Assembly (NCBI GenBank): GCA_045535235.1
Contig: JAZSLG010000007.1
Location: 1 to 9,006, forward strand
Direction: 5' to 3'
Source: Stercoripulliclostridium_A sp045535235
GTDB lineage: Bacteria > Bacillota > Clostridia > Christensenellales > DTU072
Length of the DNA stretch: 9,006 bases
How positions within the stretch are numbered: the stretch's first letter is position 1; the number at the start of each line of letters is the position of its first letter. The translations under genes were made by a program, and so were the position numbers. This document shows positions 1-5,682 of the stretch, one piece after another. The notes under the pieces are model-generated. The model had not been told where the DNA came from. It worked only from the letters and a program-made list of their open reading frames with translations, and made no database searches.

Positions 1-309
1 GTTGACATTAAGGCTACTCTTGATATAAAACAAGCTATGCAATCGAAAATTCCAATTGACGATTATATTAACGTTATGGGTAAAGATTTAGTTAACGTTC
101 ATCTTTGCGATTACCATAACGACGGTAAACTCGCTTTGCCCGGTAATGGGTGCGTTGATTTCACCAATTTGTTCCGCAAACTCCTCGCCATTGGTTACGA
201 CGGTCCTTTGCTAATGGAACTTTACGCTAAAAATTACGATAACTTCGATGAAGTGTTTAGAAGTTACGAATATCTACAAAAATGTGTTATAGAAGCCCAA
301 AAAGGCTAA
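1..309 (+). CDS. Sugar phosphate isomerase/epimerase-like TIM-barrel protein, 3' end only
   Basis: The reading frame is open from the first base of the window to a TAA at 307-309, so the 5' part of the gene lies upstream; the ATG at 37 is internal. The visible 102 residues match the C-terminal part of the xylose-isomerase-like TIM-barrel superfamily (AP endonuclease 2 family, COG1082). A strand with the metal-site pattern VHLCDYH is followed by a loop of the type LPGNGCVDF, then a helix and the terminal strand GYDGPLLMELY, whose Glu is normally a metal ligand. Such proteins isomerise or epimerise sugars or sugar phosphates, or act as endonuclease IV; the GNGCVDF loop and the pgi neighbour favour the sugar role. 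The exact substrate cannot be told from this fragment. pgi starts 12 nt downstream, so the two are probably cotranscribed. Confidence 0.8.
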   Translation, partial: VDIKATLDIKQAMQSKIPIDDYINVMGKDLVNVHLCDYHNDGKLALPGNGCVDFTNLFRKLLAIGYDGPLLMELYAKNYDNFDEVFRSYEYLQKCVIEAQKG

Positions 310-321
310 AAAGGAGACCAA

Positions 322-1734
322 ATGAAAAAAGAATATGCATCTATAAAGTTTGACTACAATAATATGATGTCCACCTACGTAGGCTTAGAACAAGGTATTA
401 CGGATAAAGAACTTGCCGGCACCAAAAATCTAGCCGTACAAGCTCACACATATTTCAAACTTAATCGTGGTACCGGTATGATGGGTTGGAGCGAACTTCC
501 CTACAATCAAGGTGAAATCGTTAAAGATATTATGAATACCGCTAAAATCGTAAGAAGAAATTGCGACGCTTTCGTAGTTTTAGGTATTGGTGGTTCTGCT
601 CTTGGCCCCATGGCGGTTTTCCAAGCACTTTGCCATCTTCGTCACAATGAATTAAAGCGTAATAAGAGAAAGGCTCCCAAGTTCTACGTTGAGGATAACG
701 TTGACCCCGAAAGAATGGCAAGCCTTCTTGATATATTAGACCTAGATAAAACGGTATTTAACGTTATTACTAAAAGCGGTTCTACTTCCGAAACCATGAG
801 CCAATATTTAATTATAATGAATATTCTAAAGGAAAAATATGGCGATAGGGCGAATGAACATATTATTGCTACGACCGATGCAAAAAACGGCAATTTAATT
901 AAGATTGCTAAGAAAGAAAATCTTAAAACGTTCATTATCCCCGATGGCGTTGGCGGAAGATTTAGTGAAATTTGTCCCGTAGGTTTATTCCCTGCGGCTG
1001 TTCTTGGTATCGATATTAAAGAAATGCTTAAAGGTTGCGCTCATATGGATAAGTTGTGCCGTAAATCAGACCTTAAGTCCAATCCTGCACTTGCTGCTGC
1101 GGCATTACAATATCTTGCAATTCAAAAGGGTAAAAATATTAGCGTTATGATGCCATATGCGGATTCATTAAAGTTGATGGCTGACTGGTATTGTCAATTG
1201 TGGGGTGAATCATTGGGTAAAGCCGTAAATAATAAGGGTGAAAAAGTATACGTAGGTCAAACCCCCGTTAAAGCTCTTGGTGTAACTGACCAACACAGCC
1301 AAGTACAACTTTACACGGAAGGTCCCTTTGATAAGGTAGTTACTATTATAGGTGTTGAGAAATACCGTGATGAAGTTGTTATTGCCGGTGGATGTGAAGA
1401 TTTCCCCAGCGTTTCTTTCCTAAGCGGTCATACTTTGAATGAACTTATTACCTCGGAAATGTATGCTACAGAATACGCTTTAACCAAGAATAATCGCCTA
1501 AATAATATGATTATTCTTCCCGAAGTAAATGCTCACACAATAGGTCAATTAATGTTCTTCTTTATGCTTGAAACTGCTTATATTGGAGCTATGTTCGACA
1601 TTAATACCTTTAACCAACCCGGCGTTGAAGAGGGTAAAAACGCTACTTATGCTTTACTTGGCAGAGCCGGTTATGAAGAAAAGGCCGAAGAGCTTAAGGC
1701 TCGTCCCCAAAAGAGCGAAAATTATATTATCTAA
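322..1734 (+). CDS. pgi: Glucose-6-phosphate isomerase
   Basis: This 470-residue cytoplasmic enzyme interconverts glucose 6-phosphate and fructose 6-phosphate in glycolysis and gluconeogenesis. Its length fits the short bacterial Pgi type. The first SIS domain carries VVLGIGGSALGP (residues 85-96) and the phosphate-binding ITKSGSTSET (149-158). The family signature GGRFSEICPVG (211-221) contains the catalytic Arg213. WGES (294-297) supplies the catalytic Glu296, TDQHSQ (322-327) the ring-opening His325, and EEGKN (436-440) the catalytic Lys439. All key residues are present, so the enzyme should be active. The start is supported by a strong Shine-Dalgarno AAGGAG at 311-316, 5 nt before the ATG. 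The stop codon overlaps the start of the next ABC gene by one base, indicating cotranscription and translational coupling. Confidence 0.97.
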   Translation: MKKEYASIKFDYNNMMSTYVGLEQGITDKELAGTKNLAVQAHTYFKLNRGTGMMGWSELPYNQGEIVKDIMNTAKIVRRNCDAFVVLGIGGSALGPMAVFQALCHLRHNELKRNKRKAPKFYVEDNVDPERMASLLDILDLDKTVFNVITKSGSTSETMSQYLIIMNILKEKYGDRANEHIIATTDAKNGNLIKIAKKENLKTFIIPDGVGGRFSEICPVGLFPAAVLGIDIKEMLKGCAHMDKLCRKSDLKSNPALAAAALQYLAIQKGKNISVMMPYADSLKLMADWYCQLWGESLGKAVNNKGEKVYVGQTPVKALGVTDQHSQVQLYTEGPFDKVVTIIGVEKYRDEVVIAGGCEDFPSVSFLSGHTLNELITSEMYATEYALTKNNRLNNMIILPEVNAHTIGQLMFFFMLETAYIGAMFDINTFNQPGVEEGKNATYALLGRAGYEEKAEELKARPQKSENYII

Positions 1735-2753
1735 TGCTTGAAGTTAAGAATTTACGTCAAACATATTTTTACGGAACTAATGCCCTAAACGGCATTAGTT
1801 TCGTTCTTAATGAGGGTGAAAAACTAGCCGTATTATCAAAAAAAGGCGGTGGTAAGACCTCTCTTTTGAAGTGCATTGCAGGATTATTCCCCGCTGAAAG
1901 CGGTAACGTTATATTAGATGATAAAGACGTAACTAATCTTAAAATTAAAGATAGGGGGGTAAGGCTTGTTTATGATGACGGTGGACTGATAAGCAAACGC
2001 ACGGTTTTATATAACTTAACGTATCCTTTGAAAATAAGAAAAATAAATAAGGATGAAAGAGTGTCAATTGCCTATCAAATAGCAAAAGATTATGGTCTTG
2101 AGCCTTTTATTAAAGAGATGACTTTTCGGCTTTTTACGCCTGAAATTATTGCTTTAGCTCTTGCCAGATTAGAATTAAGAGATAGCCCGTTAACGCTAAT
2201 CGACGATATCTTTTCTCTTGCCGGTGGTCAAGAAAGAAAGGAAATATTTGAAAAGTTTTTGCCTAAACTTCACTCTATTGGCGGAAACGTTATTTTTGCG
2301 ACCGATAGCGTTGAGGAGGCTTTTTCTTTTGCCGATAAAGTGTTAATACTTAATTATGGTTATCAAGACCAAATCGGTACTTTTGATGAACTAAAAAACC
2401 ATCCGCAAAGTTTACTCGTTGACGAATTAATTAATCCAAATAAAAATCGTATGGTTTTAGGAGTCGTTAACGGAGTAGTAGAACTTGATGACGTTAAAAT
2501 TAAGTTACCCGATGAATATGATTGTGACGAAGTCTTTGTGAGTTATGAGCTGATTAATAATGATAGCGGTAGTTCGTTTAACGCGGTATATAAAAAATAT
2601 TTATCAGAAAACAGCTTCGTTTATTATAATGGCGCGGGTGAAAAATACGTTAGTTCTACTGGAAATACTAATTTTAAGGTTAAAGTCAAGACTAATACTC
2701 TTAAATTTTTTAATAGAGTAAATGAAAAAGTATTGACATTTGAAATATTATAA
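1734..2753 (+). CDS. Degenerate MalK/UgpC-like ABC ATPase domain protein
   Basis: This 339-residue protein has the layout of a sugar-importer ATPase: a nucleotide-binding domain (about 1-230) and a C-terminal part (about 238-339) placed like a TOBE/regulatory domain but not recognisable in detail. The fold is clear, yet the motifs are eroded. Walker A reads SKKGGGKTS (35-43), keeping Lys41 and Thr42 but losing the first Gly. The Q-loop position is Asp81 (VYDDGG). LFTPE (133-137) stands where LSGGQ belongs, before the retained ALAR. Walker B reads LTLIDDIF, with Asp158 for the catalytic Glu. The D-loop is SLAGG, and the H-switch His is Asp191 (FATDSVEEA). ATP may still bind, but canonical hydrolysis looks unlikely. 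No permease or binding protein adjoins it. It has no clear Shine-Dalgarno and starts on the last base of the pgi stop codon, so translation is probably coupled to pgi. A regulatory or structural role is inference only. Confidence 0.8.
   Translation: MLEVKNLRQTYFYGTNALNGISFVLNEGEKLAVLSKKGGGKTSLLKCIAGLFPAESGNVILDDKDVTNLKIKDRGVRLVYDDGGLISKRTVLYNLTYPLKIRKINKDERVSIAYQIAKDYGLEPFIKEMTFRLFTPEIIALALARLELRDSPLTLIDDIFSLAGGQERKEIFEKFLPKLHSIGGNVIFATDSVEEAFSFADKVLILNYGYQDQIGTFDELKNHPQSLLVDELINPNKNRMVLGVVNGVVELDDVKIKLPDEYDCDEVFVSYELINNDSGSSFNAVYKKYLSENSFVYYNGAGEKYVSSTGNTNFKVKVKTNTLKFFNRVNEKVLTFEIL
1775..1800 (+). repeat. Perfect 10-bp inverted repeat inside the degenerate ABC gene
   Basis: AACTAATGCC (1775-1784) and GGCATTAGTT (1791-1800) are exact reverse complements separated by a 6-nt loop CTAAAC. 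They would form a stable RNA hairpin about 40 nt after the start codon. No T-run follows, so it is not a terminator. It lies in codons 14-23 and could slow translation or mark an RNA-processing point between pgi and the ABC gene; it may also be chance. Confidence 0.6.
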
Positions 2754-2762
2754 AGTTATAAT
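2733..2762 (+). promoter_or_regulatory. Consensus sigma-A promoter for the TM1266-like/ABC importer operon
   Basis: A perfect -35 box TTGACA (2733-2738) and a perfect -10 box TATAAT (2757-2762) are separated by 18 bp. The -35 box lies within the last codons of the preceding ABC gene. Transcription should start near 2769, giving a 5' leader of about 105 nt before the ATG at 2875. Full consensus boxes suggest strong initiation, with control exerted afterwards in the leader. Confidence 0.85.
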
Positions 2763-2768
2763 TAAATT

Positions 2769-2874
2769 AAAGAAACAACCTGTATCGATGATGCGTTCGG
2801 AGAGTAAGTTTGTAATAATATAGTTTTTTCACTATGCTATTATAGTCTCTTTCCGTCGCGAAGGAGATTTTTTT
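2769..2874 (+). promoter_or_regulatory. Structured 5' leader with two mutually exclusive folds (candidate attenuator)
   Basis: Two folds compete. In the first, GCG (2793-2795) and CGGAGAG (2798-2804) pair with CTC-TT-TCCG (2847-2855) and CGC (2857-2859). This helix encloses a second hairpin, ATAATATAG (2815-2823) with CTAT (2832-2835) and ATTAT (2839-2843). The fold leaves the Shine-Dalgarno AAGGAG (2861-2866) exposed. In the second, 2846-2853 pairs instead with 2860-2867 and is followed by seven T, giving a terminator shape that also hides the Shine-Dalgarno. I do not recognise a named riboswitch class. The stretch upstream of the helix (2769-2791) is short for an aptamer, so a protein ligand, a small RNA aptamer or coupling to a short leader peptide are all open. 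Confidence 0.6.
2846..2874 (+). terminator. Terminator-like hairpin overlapping the ribosome binding site of the TM1266-like gene
   Basis: TCTCTTTC (2846-2853) pairs with GAAGGAGA (2860-2867) over 8 bp, including one G-U pair, with the loop CGTCGC. Seven T follow directly (2868-2874) and the ATG comes next. The 3' arm contains the Shine-Dalgarno AAGGAG, so the hairpin could block transcription, translation or both. Transcripts reading through from pgi and the upstream ABC gene would meet it too, and no other terminator separates the two operons. Whether it terminates in practice is inference. Confidence 0.55.
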
Positions 2875-3126
2875 ATGGATAAAATAGGCGTAATTGGAAT
2901 TATTATTACAGATAAAAAAGTCGTTCCAAACGTTCAAGCATTGTTATCTGAATACGGTGACATAATATTAGGTAGAATGGGTATTCCGGATAGAGAACAT
3001 GGTATTCAAGCCATTAGTATAGTCGTAGAAGGAGCAAACGAGAAAATATCTGCGCTTAGTGGCAAACTGGGTAGATTGGAAAACGTAGTTGTTAAGAGTG
3101 CAGTTACGAATATAGAAATAAAATAA
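2875..3126 (+). CDS. TM1266-family ACT-like small protein (putative iron-only hydrogenase system regulator)
   Basis: This 83-residue protein resembles the TM1266 family in length and along its whole sequence. It has an N-terminal strand IGVIGIIITD (4-13), a helix VQALLSEYGD (20-29), the family-typical GRMGIP (33-38), a second strand ISIVVEG (47-53), a helix with LSGKLGRL (61-68), and a final strand VVVKSAVT (71-78). The pattern is the ferredoxin-like/ACT-type fold. In other bacteria the family accompanies the [FeFe]-hydrogenase maturation genes hydE, hydF and hydG and is annotated as a putative regulator; its biochemical role is not established. Here no hydrogenase gene is in view, and it leads an ABC importer operon (12 nt to the binding-protein gene). 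It has no DNA-binding domain, so a ligand-sensing or protein-binding role is more likely. The Shine-Dalgarno AAGGAG lies 8 nt before the ATG, inside the leader hairpin. Confidence 0.82.
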   Translation: MDKIGVIGIIITDKKVVPNVQALLSEYGDIILGRMGIPDREHGIQAISIVVEGANEKISALSGKLGRLENVVVKSAVTNIEIK

Positions 3127-3138
3127 AGGAGTGTTAAT

Positions 3139-4185
3139 ATGAAAAAAAGATTTTTGCTAACGTTTGTAACCCTAATGCTTATAAGCACACTTGCTTTATT
3201 TACGTTAATAGGTTGTGATAATAGGGATAATGATGAAAGCTATATCACTTTGAGATACGTTGGTGATGGCTCCGAACTTATTGGTTTGTTGGAAAGTGGT
3301 GACGCATCTTACGGCGTTCTAGGCGAACCTGCTGCAACCAGAGCAAATGCAAAAACAGGTTCTAGTACTTTGTTTTCCATTCAAGATTTATGGAATGGTG
3401 TAACGAATACTACCGGAGGATTTCCCCAAGCAAGTGTGTTCATCAATAATGACATTTTAGACGGAAATCATGACGCATTTATCGATTGGTTTTTGACAAA
3501 ACTTGATGAGAGTGCTACTTGGGCTTCTTCCAATGCTTCCGAGGCTAGTTCAGCCTTGCTTTCAGCTGGCTCCGCTTCATTAAAAGGACTGTCCAATGCT
3601 ATGATTCAAAAATGTAATATTAAAATAATCAGAGCAAATAGCGCTAAGTCGAGCGTTAATACTTATTTGAGCGTATTGCATGGTTTTGACCCTCAAACTG
3701 TTGGCGGTAGTATTCCAAACGACTCGTTTTATGCTAGTTTGAATAATGGTGCAACCGCACAAAATAATGATGATAACGTTGTTATTAACGTTTGTGTTCC
3801 CGATGGTAGTCCAGCTATAGCAATAGCAAAACTACTAAAAGATAAACCTACTTACGAAGGATATACGATTAATTATGAAATTGTTACCGGTGCTAATGGA
3901 ATTGGTCCTAGACTTGCAACCGGACAAGCAACTATAGCTATTGCTCCAACTAACGCAGGTGCAACCCAATTTAATAAGAATAATGGAAGATATAAGCTTG
4001 CTGCAACCGCTGTTCAAGGAGCTTTATATATGGTTGGAAAAGGCGAGATATCCGGGGATACCATCCAAGAGCAACTTGAATCTTTAAGAGGTAAAACCGT
4101 ATATAACATTGGTCAAGGAGCAACTCCAGATTTGACCTTTAGATATATTCTAGATTACTATAATATTCCTTATCGCGTAAGCTAA
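3139..4185 (+). CDS. Circularly permuted NitT/TauT-type ABC substrate-binding lipoprotein
   Basis: This 348-residue extracytoplasmic binding protein would capture a small molecule for the adjoining permease. It has a basic start (MKKR), a hydrophobic segment (5-24) and the lipobox LIGC, with the lipidated Cys26. The domain order is unusual. Residues 35-200 are what normally forms the second part of the family: strand YITLRYV, SELIGLLESGDASYGVLGEPA (45-65 region), FPQASVFI, and the usual family C-terminus DPQTVGGSIPNDSFY (184-198). An Asn-rich linker (about 201-213) follows. Residues 214-348 are what normally begins the mature protein: INVCVPDGSPAIAIAKLL, the ATGQATIAIAPTNAG segment (260-274), and GKTVYNIGQGATPD (318-331). 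It then ends at YYNIPY, just where the YITLRYV strand should follow. The fold could still close. The Shine-Dalgarno AAAGGAG overlaps the previous stop codon. Substrate unknown. Confidence 0.85.
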   Translation: MKKRFLLTFVTLMLISTLALFTLIGCDNRDNDESYITLRYVGDGSELIGLLESGDASYGVLGEPAATRANAKTGSSTLFSIQDLWNGVTNTTGGFPQASVFINNDILDGNHDAFIDWFLTKLDESATWASSNASEASSALLSAGSASLKGLSNAMIQKCNIKIIRANSAKSSVNTYLSVLHGFDPQTVGGSIPNDSFYASLNNGATAQNNDDNVVINVCVPDGSPAIAIAKLLKDKPTYEGYTINYEIVTGANGIGPRLATGQATIAIAPTNAGATQFNKNNGRYKLAATAVQGALYMVGKGEISGDTIQEQLESLRGKTVYNIGQGATPDLTFRYILDYYNIPYRVS

Positions 4186-4186
4186 T

Positions 4187-4957
4187 ATGAAAGAATTTAT
4201 AAATAAACTAAGCAAATTCAAGAATTTTCTCTACCCCATTATTGGGGTAGGGTTTTTCTTGCTTGCATGGTTTATTGCATCAAAAGCGATAGGTGTAGAG
4301 ATGATTTTACCTTCTCCGATAGCTTCCTTACAAAAACTTTTTGAACTATTTGTGGAAAGTGAATTTTGGAATGTGGTAGGAAATACTGTCGGAAGAGCGA
4401 TATTTGCGTTTTTGCTATCAACTTTACTTGCAATAGTTTTCTCTATAGTTGGTTACGTAGTTCCACAGTTTGCAAAAATATTAAGTCCCATAATCATTAT
4501 TTTGCGCTCCATACCAACAATGTCGATTATATTACTTGCTTTAATTTGGCTAAATTCCCAATCCGCACCGGTATTAATCGCATTTTTGATACTATTTCCT
4601 CAACTTTACGCATCATTTTTAAGCGCACTTAATGGTATAAGCGTTGAGCTAATAGATATGAGCAAAGCTTATAAGGTCCCTGTTTGGAAGCGTATTTTTG
4701 GTTTGTATTTTCCAGAAGTATTGCCTGCTTCTTTAGATTCGATGAAAGCAAATATATCACTAAGTGTTAAAGTTACTATTGCAGGTGAAGTTCTTGCCCA
4801 AACGTTCGCATCAATGGGTGTATATATGCAAATTAGTAAAATTTACTTTGATACTGCCGAATTGTTAGGTTGGACCATCATGGCAATAATACTAAGTTAT
4901 GCGTTAGAAGGCGTATTCAGTTTAATTAAACTGTTTGCAGTAAGGGGGAAAAGATGA
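4187..4957 (+). CDS. ABC transporter permease, NitT/TauT (SsuC/ThiX-like) type
   Basis: This 256-residue inner-membrane subunit has about six hydrophobic segments, roughly at 14-33, 68-92, 97-122, 127-147, 190-206 and 228-250. ILPSPIASLQKL (40-51) and the segment around LRSIPTMSIILLALIW (106-121) are typical of permeases for nitrate, sulfonate and pyrimidine-precursor importers. The cytoplasmic EAA-like loop spans about 151-180 (VELIDMSKAYKVP, ending FPEVLP); it keeps the terminal LP, but Lys163 occupies the usual Gly position. The start lies one base after the binding-protein stop with no strong Shine-Dalgarno, implying translational coupling. The ATPase start overlaps its stop. The permease presumably forms a homodimer that binds two copies of the downstream ATPase. 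A terminator-like hairpin sits in codons 15-24. Substrate cannot be read from the sequence. Confidence 0.9.
   Translation: MKEFINKLSKFKNFLYPIIGVGFFLLAWFIASKAIGVEMILPSPIASLQKLFELFVESEFWNVVGNTVGRAIFAFLLSTLLAIVFSIVGYVVPQFAKILSPIIIILRSIPTMSIILLALIWLNSQSAPVLIAFLILFPQLYASFLSALNGISVELIDMSKAYKVPVWKRIFGLYFPEVLPASLDSMKANISLSVKVTIAGEVLAQTFASMGVYMQISKIYFDTAELLGWTIMAIILSYALEGVFSLIKLFAVRGKR
4229..4257 (+). terminator. Terminator-like hairpin within the start of the permease gene
   Basis: CTACCCCA (4231-4238) and TGGGGTAG (4243-4250) are perfect reverse complements around a TTAT loop. The stem extends by a U-G and a C-G pair to 4229-4252 and is followed by TTTTT (4253-4257). This is the shape of an intrinsic terminator, but it lies in-frame in permease codons 15-24 (LYPIIGVGFF). 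It could act as a partial terminator or protect the 3' end of the upstream binding-protein mRNA. Active ribosomes may prevent folding, so function is uncertain. Confidence 0.45.
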
Positions 4958-5652
4958 GGATTACAAATCTTAACAAAAGCTACGGCGATAAAATTATATT
5001 TGAAAATTTTACCCTTGATTGCGAAAAAGGAAAGATAACTGCAATTATGGGTCGCTCGGGTATAGGCAAAACTACACTTCTTAAAGCAATAGCAGGATTA
5101 ACGGATTACGAAGGAAAAATAGAGTGTGACGGCAATATATCCTATGTTTTTGGTGAAGCTTCACTAATTCCCTCATTAACCGTAAAGCAAAATCTGGATT
5201 ACTCAGTTTCACATGTGATTAAAGATAAAGTTTTACGAAAAAACGCCATTATCGATGTTCTAAAACAAGTTGAATTAATAGATGAAATTAATTCTTATCC
5301 ACTTAACCTATCAACCGGGATGGCACAACGAGTATCACTTGCAAGAGGATTTTTGTATCCATCCAACGTTCTAGTTATGGATGAACCTTTTAGGGGGCTA
5401 GACACTGCCTTAAAGTCTAGGTTACAAAAATATTTCTTAAAATTATTATCTTTAGATAATAAAACCGTTATTTTAATTACGCACGACATAAATGAAGCAT
5501 TGCTTCTTGCCGATAGAATTATTGTTTTTGACGAAAGACCGGTAAAAATAAAGTTTGATGAAAGTATATCTAGTACCAAAGCTGAGCGTAGTTTATCTCA
5601 ACCCGATATTTCTTCTTTAGCAGATAGATTACTAAAAGTTTTAGAAGCATAA
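4954..5652 (+). CDS. ABC transporter ATP-binding protein, NitT/TauT type
   Basis: This 232-residue cytoplasmic ATPase energises the adjoining permease. Walker A is GRSGIGKTT (33-41). The signature is LSTGMAQRVSLAR (119-131), a variant of LSGGQ/LSGGM. Walker B is VLVMDEP (139-145), with the catalytic Glu144. The D-loop is FRGLD (146-150) and the H-switch is ITHD, with His177. The Q-loop is odd: VFGEASLIPSLTV has Gly67 where the family has Gln (VFQE). All other catalytic elements are intact, so it is likely active, in contrast to the degenerate ATPase upstream at 1734. The ATG overlaps the permease stop (ATGA), with a purine-rich Shine-Dalgarno AAGGGGG at 4942-4948. It is the last gene of the operon; an intrinsic terminator starts 7 nt after its stop codon. 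Confidence 0.93.
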   Translation: MRITNLNKSYGDKIIFENFTLDCEKGKITAIMGRSGIGKTTLLKAIAGLTDYEGKIECDGNISYVFGEASLIPSLTVKQNLDYSVSHVIKDKVLRKNAIIDVLKQVELIDEINSYPLNLSTGMAQRVSLARGFLYPSNVLVMDEPFRGLDTALKSRLQKYFLKLLSLDNKTVILITHDINEALLLADRIIVFDERPVKIKFDESISSTKAERSLSQPDISSLADRLLKVLEA

Positions 5653-5659
5653 ATGAATT

Positions 5660-5681
5660 AAGCCGTTAATCGGCTTTTTTT
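5660..5681 (+). terminator. Intrinsic terminator of the ABC importer operon
   Basis: AAGCCG (5660-5665) pairs with CGGCTT (5671-5676) around the loop TTAAT, and a run of seven T spans 5675-5681. It lies just after the ATPase stop and before the ruvC promoter, so it separates the two units. Confidence 0.92.
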
Positions 5682-5682
5682 A

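Noticed and set aside
37..39. ATG at 37 as the true start of the first gene
   Set aside because: The frame is open from base 1, and residues before this ATG (VDIKATLDIKQA) fit the family, so the gene is truncated by the window edge.
684..935. Minus-strand open frames opposite pgi, the binding protein, ruvA, ruvB and the ATPase
   Set aside because: They lie wholly inside well-supported plus-strand genes, have no recognisable domains or ribosome binding sites, and reflect the coding frame on the other strand.
1734..2753. Degenerate ABC gene as a pseudogene
   Set aside because: The frame is intact over 339 codons with normal length, codon use like its neighbours and a precise start overlap with pgi. 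Changes sit at motifs rather than being scattered stops or frameshifts.
2769..2874. Leader as a known riboswitch (TPP, THF, T-box, SAM, preQ1)
   Set aside because: GGAGAGTA at 2799-2806 recalls the 5' edge of the THF riboswitch, and the importer type recalls TPP-controlled genes. The remaining conserved core of those classes is not visible, and there is no T-box TGGNACCGCG.
3139..4185. Swapped binding-protein halves as two fused partial genes from different proteins
   Set aside because: The two halves are complementary parts of one family: together they supply each conserved block once, and the missing strand after YYNIPY is exactly the YITLRYV strand at the new N-terminus.
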